DNA from: Albidovulum aestuarii
GTDB taxonomy: Bacteria > Pseudomonadota > Alphaproteobacteria > Rhodobacterales > Rhodobacteraceae
Direction: 5' to 3'
Assembly (NCBI RefSeq): GCF_029961185.1
Contig: NZ_JASBQQ010000004.1
Span: 186,001-250,000 of the forward strand
Length of the DNA: 64,000 bases
Part shown: piece after piece, positions 16,470-26,108 of the stretch
How positions within the stretch are numbered: the first letter of the stretch is position 1
Layout of the letters: every line of letters begins with the position of its first letter
The notes under the pieces: model-generated
The model's input: only the letters and a program-made list of their open reading frames with translations
Told to the model about the DNA's origin: nothing
Database searches by the model: none
Position numbers and translations under genes: made by a program

Positions 16470-17357
16470 CTACGCCAGCTTTTCGCGGAAGAACTCCACA
16501 GTCCGGCCCCAGGCGAGGTCTGCCGCCGCCTCGTCGTAGCGCGGGGTGGAGTCGTTGTGGAAGCCGTGATTGACGCCCTCGTATATGAAGGCCTGATAGT
16601 CGGTGCCCGCTTCCTTCAGCGCGGCCTCATAGGCGGGCCAGCCTTCGTTGATCCGCTCATCAAGACCGGCATAATGCAGCATGAGCGAGGCCCTGATCTT
16701 CGGCGCATCCTCTGCCGCTGCCTGACGGCCATAGTAGGGAACGGCGGCCTTGAGCTCCGGATAGGCGACGGCGGCGGCATTGCAGACTCCGCCGCCGTAA
16801 CAAAAGCCGACGATTCCGACATTGCCGGTCGACCCCTCATGCGCCATGAGATGCTCGACCGCGGCGAAGAAGTCGTTCATCAGCTTCGTGCCGTCGACTG
16901 TCTTTTGCAACTCACGCCCCTCTTCGTCGTTGCCGGGATAGCCGCCGACCGAGGTCAGCCCGTCGGGGGCGAGCGCCAAGAAACCCGCCTTGGCGAGGCG
17001 GCGGGCGACATCCTCGATATAGGGGTTGAGGCCGCGGTTCTCATGCACCACCACGACCGAGGGCAGCTTGCCTTCTGCGCCCGAGGGGCGGACGAGATAA
17101 CCGCGCACCTCGCCGTGACCATTGGGCGAGGGGTAAGTAACGTAATCGGCGCGGATGTCGGGATCGTTGAAGTTGACCTGTTCGGCCAAAGCGTAATTCG
17201 GGCTCATCGCGCCGAGGATCGCGGCGGCGGTCAGCGAACCGACGGCGTATTTCCCCGCGCGGTCGAGGAATTCGCGCTTGGTGATCAGCCCGTGGGCGTA
17301 GAAGTCGTAGAGCTCGAGGATTTCCGGGGCGAAGTCCTTGGCGGTCAACCTTGTCAT
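16470..17357 (-). CDS. Dienelactone hydrolase family protein (YghX-like)
   Basis: A 295-residue alpha/beta hydrolase. The nucleophile is the cysteine in G-F-C-Y-G-G-G, with Asp in the G-L-D-E segment and His in N-H-G-F-H-N-D completing the triad, which is the pattern of dienelactone hydrolases. About 25 residues from the start is a Tat-like stretch, T-K-R-E-F-L-D-R, followed by a hydrophobic segment ending A-L-A, so export is possible, though the motif has Lys-Arg instead of Arg-Arg. The substrate is not evident from neighbours. Confidence 0.82.
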   Translation of the reverse strand: MTRLTAKDFAPEILELYDFYAHGLITKREFLDRAGKYAVGSLTAAAILGAMSPNYALAEQVNFNDPDIRADYVTYPSPNGHGEVRGYLVRPSGAEGKLPSVVVVHENRGLNPYIEDVARRLAKAGFLALAPDGLTSVGGYPGNDEEGRELQKTVDGTKLMNDFFAAVEHLMAHEGSTGNVGIVGFCYGGGVCNAAAVAYPELKAAVPYYGRQAAAEDAPKIRASLMLHYAGLDERINEGWPAYEAALKEAGTDYQAFIYEGVNHGFHNDSTPRYDEAAADLAWGRTVEFFREKLA

Positions 17358-17549
17358 CTTTCATCCTTCTGCATCAGAATGCCGGTGAGCCTATCACGGG
17401 TTTCGCCCGGTGGGTGATCACGTTCGCGGGCAGGACGACGGGCGGCACCGCGCGGGCGATGGAGCGTGATCGGGCAGCGACCCGGCATTCCCCCTGTCAT
17501 CCGCGCCCGACCTGCTTATAGTGCCCGGCAAAACTCAGACTTTGGTTCC

Positions 17550-18290
17550 ATGTCTCTCGTTCTTTATTCCGCCCATTATGGGTCTGCCGACCCCCTGAAC
17601 CCCGATGTTTTCGGCGGCTTTGATAGCTGCCGCCGGGTGCTGTTCACCGACCGCGGGGATGTGGTGCTGCCAGGCGTGGAGGTGATCCTCGATCCGCTTG
17701 ACGGTCTTGATCCGCCCCGTGCCTCGCGCCGGGCGAAACTGGCGCCGCATCGCTATTTCCCCGATACCGACTGGTCGATCTGGATCGACAACAAGTCCCG
17801 GCTGAAGCGCGACCCGAGGGAGGTGCTGACGGCCGTCCGGGGCCAGTCCGATGCCAGTTTTTTCGCCTTCCCGCATTTCCGCCGCGACTGCGTCTATCAC
17901 GAATTGAAGACCTGCTGGGAAAACGGGCTCGACGATTACCGCATCCTGAAGGAGCGGGAACGGAGCTATCGCAGCGAAGGCATGCCCGCGCATTCCGGCC
18001 TGATCGAAGGCCATTTCATGGTGCGTCGTCATAACGATCCGGCGCTGATCCGCTTCGGGGACCGCTGGATGGAACATGTCCTGCGCTTTTCCCGGCGGGA
18101 CCAGATTTCCTTTCCCTATCTCGTCTGGAAACTGGGCCTCTCATACGAGTTCATCACTGCCCTGGACTGGCGTGAAACGGTTGAGTTCACGGTTCATGAT
18201 CGCAAGACCCGCAAGACTGATTTCCCGCGCAGGAACGTGCTTTATCAGGAGGCGCGCAAGGTCTGGCACCGGCTGAAGGGGCGGACATGA
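17550..18290 (+). CDS. DUF616 (TOD1/MUCI70-like) glycosyltransferase-domain protein
   Basis: A 246-residue protein. The N-terminal half has the layout of DUF616: a Y-S-A-H-Y-G opening, F-T-D-R-G, A-K-L-A-P-H-R-Y-F and the acidic W-S-I-W-I-D segment that resembles a nucleotide-sugar-binding D-x-D site. Related proteins act as glycosyltransferases in cell-wall or glycan biosynthesis. ATG 17550 fits the domain start although the ribosome site is weak. The stop overlaps the YjbQ start by 4 nt, so the two are probably one transcription unit. Confidence 0.65.
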   Translation: MSLVLYSAHYGSADPLNPDVFGGFDSCRRVLFTDRGDVVLPGVEVILDPLDGLDPPRASRRAKLAPHRYFPDTDWSIWIDNKSRLKRDPREVLTAVRGQSDASFFAFPHFRRDCVYHELKTCWENGLDDYRILKERERSYRSEGMPAHSGLIEGHFMVRRHNDPALIRFGDRWMEHVLRFSRRDQISFPYLVWKLGLSYEFITALDWRETVEFTVHDRKTRKTDFPRRNVLYQEARKVWHRLKGRT

Positions 18291-18706
18291 GCCGGCAGGA
18301 GGTTTTCACCATCCCGACGCGTGGGCCGGGGCTTTACGAATTCACCGACCTGGTGCGGGCGTTCTGCGAGGGTGAAGGCGATGCGCTTTTGACCCTCTTT
18401 GTCCGCCACACCTCGTGTTCGCTCGCCATTCAGGAAAACGCCGATCCCGAGGTGCGGACCGACCTGACGCAGTTCTTTCACCGGCTGGTGCCGCCGTCAG
18501 ACCATCCGGCGATGGCCTACCTGACCCACACCTATGAGGGCCCTGACGACATGCCCGCCCATATCAAGGCAGCCCTTCTGCCGGTCAGTCTGTCGATCCC
18601 GGTCACGGCGGGGCGCCCGGCGCTTGGAACCTGGCAGGGTGTCTACCTGTTCGAACATCGCCGGGCGCCCCATGACCGCATGGTGGTGGCACATCTCATC
18701 CGGTAG
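18287..18706 (+). CDS. YjbQ family protein (secondary thiamine-phosphate synthase enzyme family)
   Basis: A 139-residue UPF0047/YjbQ protein with all family signatures: H-T-S-C-S-L-A-I-Q-E-N, the H-x-x-E-G-P-D-D-M-P-A-H-I-K stretch and L-G-T-W-Q-G-V-Y-L-F-E. Members show weak thiamine-phosphate synthase activity in vitro, but their true role is not settled. The start overlaps the upstream stop (ATGA). Confidence 0.88.
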   Translation: MSRQEVFTIPTRGPGLYEFTDLVRAFCEGEGDALLTLFVRHTSCSLAIQENADPEVRTDLTQFFHRLVPPSDHPAMAYLTHTYEGPDDMPAHIKAALLPVSLSIPVTAGRPALGTWQGVYLFEHRRAPHDRMVVAHLIR

Positions 18707-18960
18707 GCCGCTTTGGTGGGAGGGGCCTGCCGGGAAGATCCGTGGCTGCGGTCGTTCGGCCGGAGTCTCGTTGCCCCCGCGCTCCGGGCTGAACAGCTGC
18801 CTTGTCTCACAACCGGAGCGCGCAAATGAGGGGAACCTGTTGCGCATTTTCCCCCAATTCCGTAGCGTCATTTGGTGGTGGCAATTGCCCCCTACCCAAA
18901 CTCTTGAGGCGGGCCTATAGTGCCTGTGGATAACCGGGAATTTGGACCGAGGGGAAGGGA

Positions 18961-19428
18961 ATGCGCTGCCCGTTTTGCGGTAATGTCGATACGCAGGTAA
19001 AGGATTCACGCCCCGCCGAGGATCATGTGGCTATCAGGCGGCGGCGCTTCTGCCCGGCCTGCGGCGGGCGCTTCACCACCTATGAGCGGGTGCAGCTGCG
19101 CGATCTCGTGGTGATCAAGTCCTCGGGCAAGCGCGAGGATTTCGACCGTGACAAGATGGAACGCTCGATCCGCATCGCCATGCAGAAGCGCCCGATCGAG
19201 CCCGAGCGCATCGACCAGATGATTTCCGGCATCGTGCGGCGGCTGGAGAGCCTGGGCGAGACCGACATCCCCTCGAAGACCATCGGAGAGATCGTGATGG
19301 AAACGCTGGCGCGGATCGACACCGTTGCCTATGTGCGTTTTGCCAGCGTTTACAAGAACTTCCAGGCGGCGGACGATTTCGATAAGTTCGTCTCAGAACT
19401 GCGCCCGCCGTCAACGGCGGAAGAGTGA
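18961..19428 (+). CDS. nrdR: Transcriptional regulator NrdR
   Basis: A 155-residue protein with the N-terminal zinc ribbon C-P-F-C ... C-P-A-C, then an ATP-cone domain ([11 protein letters not shown]). NrdR senses dATP/ATP and represses ribonucleotide reductase genes. The 254-nt region upstream holds a GGCAATTGCC palindrome at 18880-18889, but no clear NrdR box. The stop overlaps the ribD GTG start, an arrangement often seen in proteobacteria. Confidence 0.96.
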   Translation: MRCPFCGNVDTQVKDSRPAEDHVAIRRRRFCPACGGRFTTYERVQLRDLVVIKSSGKREDFDRDKMERSIRIAMQKRPIEPERIDQMISGIVRRLESLGETDIPSKTIGEIVMETLARIDTVAYVRFASVYKNFQAADDFDKFVSELRPPSTAEE

Positions 19429-20522
19429 CCCCGGAAGACGACCGGCGCCATATGGCCCATGCGCTGGGGCTCGCCCGGCGCGGGCTGGGGCGGGTCTGGC
19501 CCAATCCGGCTGTCGGCTGCGTGATCGTGAAGGATGGACGGATCGTCGGGCGCGGCTGGACTCAGCCGGGCGGTCGACCCCATGCCGAAACGGTGGCCTT
19601 GGCGCAAGCGGGTTCAGCGGCGCGCGGAGCCACTGCCTATGTCAGCCTTGAACCCTGCGCCCATCACGGGAAAACCCCACCCTGCGCGAATGCGTTGATC
19701 GACGCTGGTGTTGCGCGGGTCGTCTCGGCGCTGGAGGACCCTGACGCCCGTGTCGCAGGCAAGGGTCATGCGATGCTGCGGGATGCCGGAGTCGTGGTTT
19801 TGACCGCGGTGATGGCGGATGAGGCCCGCGCATTGCAACATGGGTTCCTGACGCGGGTCGGGCAGGGGCGTCCGATGGTGACGCTGAAGCTCGCCATGAG
19901 CCTCGATGGCCGGATCGCGACGGCGTCGGGCGAAAGCAAATGGATCACCGGGCCCGAGGCGCGGCGTCGGGTTCATGCGATGCGGGCGACCCATGACGCG
20001 GTTCTGGTCGGGGGCGGGACGGCGCGGGCGGATGATCCTGACCTGAGGGTCCGCGACATGGGCGTCGCGCATCAGCCGGTCCGTGTGGTTGCCGCGGGCA
20101 GCCTCGACTTGCCGGAGGGCAGCGTTCTGGCCCGGACCGCGCGCGATGTGCCGGTCTGGCTGGTTCATGGAGCAGACGCGCCGAAGGCGCGGCGGGACGC
20201 CTGGCAGGCTGCCGGGGCGCGGCTCTTTGATTGTGCCGAAGGGACGGGGGGGCTCGACCCCGCCGCGATGCTGGCGGCGCTGGGAGCGGCCGGTCTGACA
20301 CGCGTCTTCTGCGAGGGCGGCGGGCAGTTGGCGGCGTCGCTTCTGTCGGCAGGGCTGATTGATGAGATTGCACTGTTCACCGCCGGTTTGGCGCTTGGTG
20401 CCGATGCGCGGCCGGGGCTTGGGCCCCTGGGACTGACGGCTTTGGCCGGGGCTGAACGCTTTCGGTTGACCTCGGTTGAGCGCGTCGGGGCGGATACGCT
20501 CAGCCTCTGGTCAAAGACCTGA
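19425..20522 (+). CDS. ribD: Bifunctional pyrimidine deaminase/reductase RibD
   Basis: A 365-residue two-domain riboflavin enzyme. The N-terminal deaminase has the zinc site H-A-E near residue 50 and [11 protein letters not shown] near residue 76. The C-terminal reductase begins about residue 145 with [14 protein letters not shown]. It converts the GTP cyclohydrolase II product to 5-amino-6-ribitylaminouracil phosphate. The start is GTG overlapping nrdR by 4 nt. The 3' end overlaps the convergent hisN gene by 12 nt. No FMN riboswitch is present upstream. Confidence 0.96.
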   Translation: MTPEDDRRHMAHALGLARRGLGRVWPNPAVGCVIVKDGRIVGRGWTQPGGRPHAETVALAQAGSAARGATAYVSLEPCAHHGKTPPCANALIDAGVARVVSALEDPDARVAGKGHAMLRDAGVVVLTAVMADEARALQHGFLTRVGQGRPMVTLKLAMSLDGRIATASGESKWITGPEARRRVHAMRATHDAVLVGGGTARADDPDLRVRDMGVAHQPVRVVAAGSLDLPEGSVLARTARDVPVWLVHGADAPKARRDAWQAAGARLFDCAEGTGGLDPAAMLAALGAAGLTRVFCEGGGQLAASLLSAGLIDEIALFTAGLALGADARPGLGPLGLTALAGAERFRLTSVERVGADTLSLWSKT

Positions 20523-21281
20523 CGCGGTGATCTCCAGAAGTTCGGCGTGAAGCTCTGCCGTTGCGGCGGCCACGGTTGCGACGCCGGTCTGCATGGCGAG
20601 CTTTTCACCTTGCCAGCCCGTCATCATCCCACCCGCTTCCTCCACCAGAAGCGCCACGGCGTGATAGTCATAGGGTTGCAGATCGAAATCCACGACCGCA
20701 TCTACATGGCCCGAGGCGAGGAGCGCGTAAGGATAGCAGTCATAGGCGAAGCGCCTTGTGCGGCCGAATTCCATGAGGCGGGCAAAGACCCCGGGCGCGG
20801 CGCGCCAGATCTTTTCACCTTCGTTGATGTAGAGCACCGCGCTGTCCTGCCCCCGGCGGCCGGAGGTGCGCAGCTTCTGCCCGTTCAGCATCGCGCCTTG
20901 CCCCCTTGCGGCGGCGTAAACCTCTCCCATGGCGGGGGCCGAGACGATGGCGAGGTCGGCTGTGCCGTGCGTCTGCTTGGCCAGCAGGAAGCCGAACAAA
21001 GGATGGCCGGTCATGAAGCTGCGGGTACCGTCGATCGGATCGACGATCCAGAGGTCGTCGGCCTCGCCGCGTTCGATCCCCTGTTCCTCGCCATAGATGC
21101 CGTGGCCCGGGAAGCGCTCGGCGATCAGGCGGCGCACTTCGGCTTCCACCGCGCGGTCGGCCTGCGTTACCGGGCTGTCGTCTGACTTGAAATCGACGCC
21201 AAGGGCGCCCCGGAAATGGCGCATCGCCACCCGGCCAGCCGCCTCGGCGATCTGAATGGCATCGGCCATGGTCGCAGTCAT
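20511..21281 (-). CDS. hisN: Histidinol-phosphatase, inositol monophosphatase family
   Basis: A 256-residue member of the lithium-sensitive phosphatase superfamily. Metal-binding motifs are G-E-E-Q-G near residue 69 and D-P-I-D-G-T-R-S-F near residue 82, with the late Y-D-Y-H-A-V-A-L-L-V-E-E-A-G-G segment. The D-G-T-R-S-F form and the length fit the HisN branch, which removes phosphate from histidinol phosphate, but general inositol-phosphatase activity cannot be excluded. Its start overlaps the stop of the DeoR gene by 4 nt, so it may be read from that gene's promoter. Confidence 0.8.
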   Translation of the reverse strand: MTATMADAIQIAEAAGRVAMRHFRGALGVDFKSDDSPVTQADRAVEAEVRRLIAERFPGHGIYGEEQGIERGEADDLWIVDPIDGTRSFMTGHPLFGFLLAKQTHGTADLAIVSAPAMGEVYAAARGQGAMLNGQKLRTSGRRGQDSAVLYINEGEKIWRAAPGVFARLMEFGRTRRFAYDCYPYALLASGHVDAVVDFDLQPYDYHAVALLVEEAGGMMTGWQGEKLAMQTGVATVAAATAELHAELLEITASGL

Positions 21282-22069
21282 TTCACCGTTACTTCCTTTG
21301 CAATACGCACCGACACGCCCCAGCCCTTCAGCGCTTCGGCAAGGCGGGCGGGTGGGGCGCGGTCGGTGACCAGCAGGTCGATATCGGCGGGGTCGCAGGA
21401 GACCTGCGGCGCCCGGCGGCCGAATTTTTCGTGATCCGCCGTCACGATGGGACGGTGGGCCTGTTCGACCGCGACGCGCGAAATGGCCGCCTCGGCCGGG
21501 TTGAAGACGAGAAAGCCGTGGCGGTCGTTCAACGCGTTGGCCGAGAGGATCGCGACATCGAAGGCGTGGCGGCGCAACACCTCTTCCGCGAGGGGGCCGT
21601 AGGTGCCGCGTTCGTCATGGCCGACATCGCCGCCGGTCAGAACCACGCGGTTATCGTTGTGATGGGCCAGCGTCTGGGCGACGGGCATGGAGTTTGTCAC
21701 GACATAAAGCCGGTGATGGGCGCGCAGCGCCTCGGCGACGAAGGTCGTGGTGGTGCCGACATCGAGGAAGATGCACATGCCGTCCGTGATCTCGCGTGCG
21801 ACAGTCGTGGCGATGCGCTTCTTTCCGTCGGGATTCTGTGCGATGCGCTGGTAAAAGCCGGGCTCCACACCGGCCAGGACAGTGCCGCCGTGAAGCCGTT
21901 CGACTTTGCCATCATCGGCTAGTGTCTTGACCAGCCGTCGTACCGTTTCTTCTGAAACATCCATGGCTTGCGCGATGTCGGCATTGCGCGCCGACCCGCC
22001 CTGACGGCGCAGGACTTCCAGCAGTTCAAACTGCCGGTGGCTGGTCTTTCCACCGTCCGGTCGCGTCAT
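21278..22069 (-). CDS. DeoR/GlpR family transcriptional regulator
   Basis: A 263-residue repressor with an N-terminal DeoR-type helix-turn-helix (residues about 12-65, A-D-I-A-Q-A-M-D-V-S-E-E-T-V-R-R) and a C-terminal sensor domain with D-V-G-T-T-T-T-F-V and L-T-G-G segments, which normally bind a sugar or polyol phosphate. It is divergent from the phosphonate monoester hydrolase-like gene and shares a 121-nt regulatory region with three direct repeats. I infer that it controls the hydrolase-importer unit, with a phosphorylated ligand as a plausible effector. Confidence 0.85.
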   Translation of the reverse strand: MTRPDGGKTSHRQFELLEVLRRQGGSARNADIAQAMDVSEETVRRLVKTLADDGKVERLHGGTVLAGVEPGFYQRIAQNPDGKKRIATTVAREITDGMCIFLDVGTTTTFVAEALRAHHRLYVVTNSMPVAQTLAHHNDNRVVLTGGDVGHDERGTYGPLAEEVLRRHAFDVAILSANALNDRHGFLVFNPAEAAISRVAVEQAHRPIVTADHEKFGRRAPQVSCDPADIDLLVTDRAPPARLAEALKGWGVSVRIAKEVTVK

Positions 22070-22090
22070 GGCTCCTCCCTAAACGGAATT

Positions 22091-22120
22091 TAGCCCACAT
22101 AAATCCACAAAAATCCACGA
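22091..22120. promoter_or_regulatory. Three direct repeats, candidate DeoR operator
   Basis: Three consecutive units of about 10 nt, each ending in a CCAC core: TAGCCCACAT, AAATCCACAA and AAATCCACGA. One unit per helix turn on the same DNA face is typical of DeoR-family sites. They lie in the divergent region between the regulator (22069) and the hydrolase gene (22191). Confidence 0.5.
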
Positions 22121-22190
22121 AATTTCATTGCACCGAATCAAAATTGTTGCACTTCTGGGCGATAACGACGCCCACAGGAGGGGCTGAGCA

Positions 22191-23699
22191 GTGCCAAGGG
22201 ACAACATCCTTTTCGTCGTGATTGACCAGCTTAGGGCGGACTGCCTGCATGGCGCGCTAGCGGAGCATGTCGATCTGCCGAATCTGAGCGCGCTGATGGC
22301 CGAAGCTGCGTCCTTTCACCGCCATTACTCGGTCGCCAATCCCTGTGGCCCTTCGCGCGCCTCGCTTTTGACCGGGCAATACGCGATGAATCACCGCTCG
22401 GTCCGGAACGGCACACCCCTGCCGCATGATACGCCGAACCTTGCGACGGAGATGCGAAAGGCGGGCTGGCTGCCGCTGCTTTTTGGCTACACCGATGCGA
22501 CGCCCGATCCGCGTGTCCACGCGCCGGGTGATCCGGTGCTGAAAAGCTATGAGCAGGTATTGCCCGGCTTTCAGGAAGTCGTCGAGATGCGGCTGGAGGA
22601 AAGCCTGCCATGGCGGGCGTATCTGATGGAAAAGGGCTATGACGTGCCGCCCTATCCCGAGATCTTCCGCCCGACCGGCCCGCGCCCCGAGGACCCGGCG
22701 CTTTACAGGGCCGAGGACAGCGATACGGCGTTCCTGACCGATGAGACAATCCGCGCCCTGCGCGCCCGACCGCAGGGCTGGTTCGCGCATGTGACCTATA
22801 TCCGGCCGCACAATCCCTTGGTCGCACCGGAACCCTATAACCGGATGTATGACCCTGCCAGCCTGCCCTTGCCTGCACGCACGGGGACGATGGCGGAGGA
22901 GCAGGCGGTCCATCCATTTGTCGACCCGTGTCATGCAAAGAACCCGATCTCGGGCATGGTGGAGGGGTTCGCCGATCTTGAACCAACGGATGAGAACATC
23001 CAGCAATTGCGGGCGATCTACCTGGGGCTTGCGACCGAGGTGGATCACCATTTCGGACGCCTGATCGGCTTCTTGAAAGAGACCGGCCAGTATGACCGGA
23101 CCCTGATCATCGTGACCGCTGATCACGGCGAGATGCTGGGCGACCGTTATATCTGGGCGAAGTCGACCTATCACGATGCGGCCTATCATGTGCCGCTGAT
23201 CATCCGCGATCCGGCTTTGCCGGGGTCGTTCGGTGCCGCACATGACCTGCCGACGGAATCCATCGACATCACGCCGACGATCCTTGACCGGTTCGGGCTG
23301 GAAGTGCCGCAGACAATGAACGGCCGGAGCCTGATGCCGGTCCTGCGCGGGGAAAGACCCCGCGGCTGGCGGCGCTATACGTTCGCGGAGCTGGATTTCG
23401 GTGATCCTGTCGACCCGACCATCGCACAGCAACGGCTGGGCCTGACGCCGGAGACGACGAACCTCGCCGTGCTCAGGGGCGGCGGGCATACGCTGGTTCA
23501 TTTCAATGGAGGTCTGCCGCCCCTGCTTTTTGATCACGGCGGCGATGGTGAGATGCGCGATATATCGGGCGAACCGGACGCGCAGGGCCGGATGGTGGAG
23601 ATGTACCGTGCCATGGCCGATCACCGGATGACTCATGCCGCGAGCCGCTTTACCCGCACGATGATAACGGCCGAGGGTGCCGTGACGGTGCCGCGATGA
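22191..23699 (+). CDS. Sulfatase-superfamily hydrolase, phosphonate monoester hydrolase-like
   Basis: A 502-residue alkaline-phosphatase-superfamily enzyme. Cys52 in C-G-P-S-R is the formylglycine precursor. The metal site opens with Asp12-Gln13 rather than the Asp-Asp of many sulfatases, a feature I associate with the characterised rhizobial phosphonate monoester hydrolase. Also visible are R-N-G near 72, G-Y-T-D near 99, R-P-H-N-P near 205 and the metal pair Asp311-His312. Such enzymes cleave phosphonate and phosphate esters. The start is GTG with AGGAGGGG upstream. There is no signal peptide, so it is cytoplasmic. Its neighbours are phosphonate genes, which favours the PMH reading over aryl or sugar sulfatase. 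Confidence 0.75.
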   Translation: MPRDNILFVVIDQLRADCLHGALAEHVDLPNLSALMAEAASFHRHYSVANPCGPSRASLLTGQYAMNHRSVRNGTPLPHDTPNLATEMRKAGWLPLLFGYTDATPDPRVHAPGDPVLKSYEQVLPGFQEVVEMRLEESLPWRAYLMEKGYDVPPYPEIFRPTGPRPEDPALYRAEDSDTAFLTDETIRALRARPQGWFAHVTYIRPHNPLVAPEPYNRMYDPASLPLPARTGTMAEEQAVHPFVDPCHAKNPISGMVEGFADLEPTDENIQQLRAIYLGLATEVDHHFGRLIGFLKETGQYDRTLIIVTADHGEMLGDRYIWAKSTYHDAAYHVPLIIRDPALPGSFGAAHDLPTESIDITPTILDRFGLEVPQTMNGRSLMPVLRGERPRGWRRYTFAELDFGDPVDPTIAQQRLGLTPETTNLAVLRGGGHTLVHFNGGLPPLLFDHGGDGEMRDISGEPDAQGRMVEMYRAMADHRMTHAASRFTRTMITAEGAVTVPR

Positions 23700-23705
23700 C
23701 CATGG

Positions 23706-23723
23706 GTGTACAAACATTTACAC
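23706..23723. promoter_or_regulatory. Inverted repeat, candidate operator
   Basis: GTGTA and TACAC flank an 8-nt spacer, ending 15 nt before the -35 of the predicted promoter for the transporter. The placement suits a regulator site. Confidence 0.35.
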
Positions 23724-23738
23724 GGGCGTTCGGCATGC

Positions 23739-23768
23739 TTGACGGGGTTTCGGTCGCAGGCCCATACT
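23739..23768 (+). promoter_or_regulatory. Predicted sigma-70-type promoter of the ABC transporter
   Basis: TTGACG, an 18-nt spacer and CATACT, about 215 nt before the substrate-binding protein gene. The 284-nt gap between hydrolase and transporter suggests the importer can be transcribed separately. Confidence 0.4.
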
Positions 23769-23983
23769 CGGGTCAGCGACGCCGGGAAACCGGCGCACCA
23801 AGGGGAAGAATCACGCGTTTGCTCATGGGCCGGATGGCCCGGACTACGCGTTCGATTCTGGCCATATCTGAAGGGAGGTACTGGACCTATACTTGATATC
23901 CGACCATTCATAGCGTTCGGGCAGTTGGCCGGATTACTTCATAATAAAAACGAATCCAACAAAGCCAAACAACGGGAGTGAAC

Positions 23984-26023
23984 ATGAAGAGACTGTTATT
24001 CGGCAGCGTTGCGCTGCTTGCATTGCCCATGGCGGCCTATGCGAATTGCCCTGGCATCACGGTTGCCGATATGGGCGGCATCGCGGCGGGTGCCTTTCCC
24101 CAGCAATATGATCTGGAGGAATTCCAGGCGGCCGCGGGCTGCACCATGGAGTTCTCGGAGAACCCGGCCATTGCCGATCTGAACGGCAAGATCCGCGGCA
24201 ACCCCGATGCGCCCGCTCTGGCCGACCGTCTTCCGGCAGAGCCGCTGGTCGTCGTTCCCTATGACTCGGTCGGAAAATACGGCGGCACGCTCGACGCGCT
24301 CTCGAACGCGACCGAGGCAGGGACGTCTGACTTCATGTCGGTTCGTCACGTCAACCTCGTGCGCTATTCGGACGATCTTGAGACCATCGTGCCCAACGTT
24401 GCCAAGTCGTGGGAATGGAACGACGACTATACGCAGCTGACCTTCCAGCTGCGCAAGGGCCACAAATGGTCGGACGGCCAACCCTTTACCTCGGCGGACG
24501 TGAAGTTCTGGTACGACAATCTCGCGCTCGATCCGAACATCAATGAAAAGCCCAAGGACTATGTGACCGTCGCGGGCGAGCGGATGGAGGTCGAGACACC
24601 GGACGAAACGACGGTGATCTTCAAGCTTCCGGCGCCGAAGCCGGGCCTTCTTGCGCATTTTGCCACGCACTACGCGCAGGGCTTCCAGCCCAAGCATTTC
24701 CTTGGCCAGTTTCATCCGGACATCAACCCGGATGCCGACGCGCTGGCGCAGAGCATGGGCTTTGAAAACGGCTATGACGCCATCAAGGCCTATTACGGCA
24801 ATTCGGACTGGATGGACACGCCGACGCCGATGCTGAACGCGCCCGACAAGCTGGCGGGGCTGCCGGCAGATGCAGCGCCGACGCTCGAAAGCCACATCGT
24901 CATCCGTGACACGACCGAGGGGCGGCATTTCGTAGCCAACCCCTATTACCACATGGTCGATACGACGGGTCAGCAGCTTCCCTACATCAACGAGATGGAC
25001 GAGCTTTACGCCAACGACCAGGAAGTTCGCCTCCTGAAGCTCGTGAACGGCGAGGCTGACTACAAGACCCAGTCGCTGCAACTGGCGGATGCCCCGCTGC
25101 TGCTCGAGAACCAGGAGAAGGGCGGCTATACGATCCAGCTGAAGCCGAAGATCGCGATGCATGCGGTGTCGTTCAACGTCACCTCGGCGGACGAAGAGAA
25201 GCGTAAGGTTTTTGGTGATTTCCGTTTCCGCAAGGCGATGTCGATCGCGATCAACCGGCAGGAGCTGAACGAGACCGCCTATTTCGGTGAGGGCGTGATC
25301 CAGCAGTATACCGGTTTCTCGCCGCTGCCGGATTACATCGACGAGCAATGGAAGACCTTCGCGACCGAGTTCGATCCCGACGGCGCCAAGGCGCTTCTGG
25401 ATGAGGTGGGCGTTGTCGATGCCGATGGCGACGGGTTCCGCGATCTGCCGAATGGTCAGCCGTTGGTGCTGAACCTGCAGTTCGCGACCCAGGGCATCGC
25501 CGGACAGGTCGTCGAACTGATCGGCCAGCACTGGGCCAATGTCGGTATCAACACGACGGTCAAGGAAATCACGCCGGACGAGTATCGCTCGGCGCAGTCC
25601 TCGAACCAGCTCGATGTGGGCCTGTGGGAAAAGGGCCAGCCGACCGGTATCATCCTTGGCAACAACGAGCTGTGGGTGCCGCCCTTTGAGAACTATTTTG
25701 CCCACCGCACGGGTATGCTCTGGGCTGAATGGGTCGACAGCAATGGCACGAGCGGTGTTGAACCGCCCGACTACGTCAAGACGTTGATGGCGGATATCAA
25801 CACGCTGCAATCGACGCCCGCGGGCACGGATGAGTTCAAGGCAACGGCGAACCGCATGGTGGAGGCGATGGTGTCCAACCTGCTCTTCATCGGCACGGCG
25901 CTGACGCCGGACCCGATCTATCACCGCAACGCGCTGAAGAACTTCCCGGAGTTCAAGACCGCGTCCTACGAATACTACCGGACTTATCCCTATCGGGGTC
26001 ACCAGTGGTACTTCGACGAGTGA
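23984..26023 (+). CDS. ABC transporter substrate-binding protein, peptide/Opp type, long form
   Basis: A 679-residue periplasmic solute-binding protein of family 5 (DppA/OppA class). ATG 23984 has GGGAG at 5 nt; GTG 23978 is inferior. The signal peptide ends A-A-Y-A. About 80 residues then precede the usual G-K-Y-G-G-T-L start of the domain, and the whole is roughly 130 residues longer than ordinary DppA. The extra N-terminal part contains two cysteines that could form a disulphide. Context suggests an organophosphonate rather than a peptide ligand, but that is inference. Confidence 0.85.
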   Translation: MKRLLFGSVALLALPMAAYANCPGITVADMGGIAAGAFPQQYDLEEFQAAAGCTMEFSENPAIADLNGKIRGNPDAPALADRLPAEPLVVVPYDSVGKYGGTLDALSNATEAGTSDFMSVRHVNLVRYSDDLETIVPNVAKSWEWNDDYTQLTFQLRKGHKWSDGQPFTSADVKFWYDNLALDPNINEKPKDYVTVAGERMEVETPDETTVIFKLPAPKPGLLAHFATHYAQGFQPKHFLGQFHPDINPDADALAQSMGFENGYDAIKAYYGNSDWMDTPTPMLNAPDKLAGLPADAAPTLESHIVIRDTTEGRHFVANPYYHMVDTTGQQLPYINEMDELYANDQEVRLLKLVNGEADYKTQSLQLADAPLLLENQEKGGYTIQLKPKIAMHAVSFNVTSADEEKRKVFGDFRFRKAMSIAINRQELNETAYFGEGVIQQYTGFSPLPDYIDEQWKTFATEFDPDGAKALLDEVGVVDADGDGFRDLPNGQPLVLNLQFATQGIAGQVVELIGQHWANVGINTTVKEITPDEYRSAQSSNQLDVGLWEKGQPTGIILGNNELWVPPFENYFAHRTGMLWAEWVDSNGTSGVEPPDYVKTLMADINTLQSTPAGTDEFKATANRMVEAMVSNLLFIGTALTPDPIYHRNALKNFPEFKTASYEYYRTYPYRGHQWYFDE

Positions 26024-26108
26024 TGTCGTGACGACAGTCTGACAGCGGACCGGGGCGGAGCAACCGCCCCGGTCCCGACGGCCCGCACCCGACTGACAGG
26101 ACCACCCC

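Noticed and set aside
18707-18960. NrdR box in front of nrdR
   Set aside because: A GGCAATTGCC palindrome is present, but it does not resemble the AT-rich NrdR consensus.
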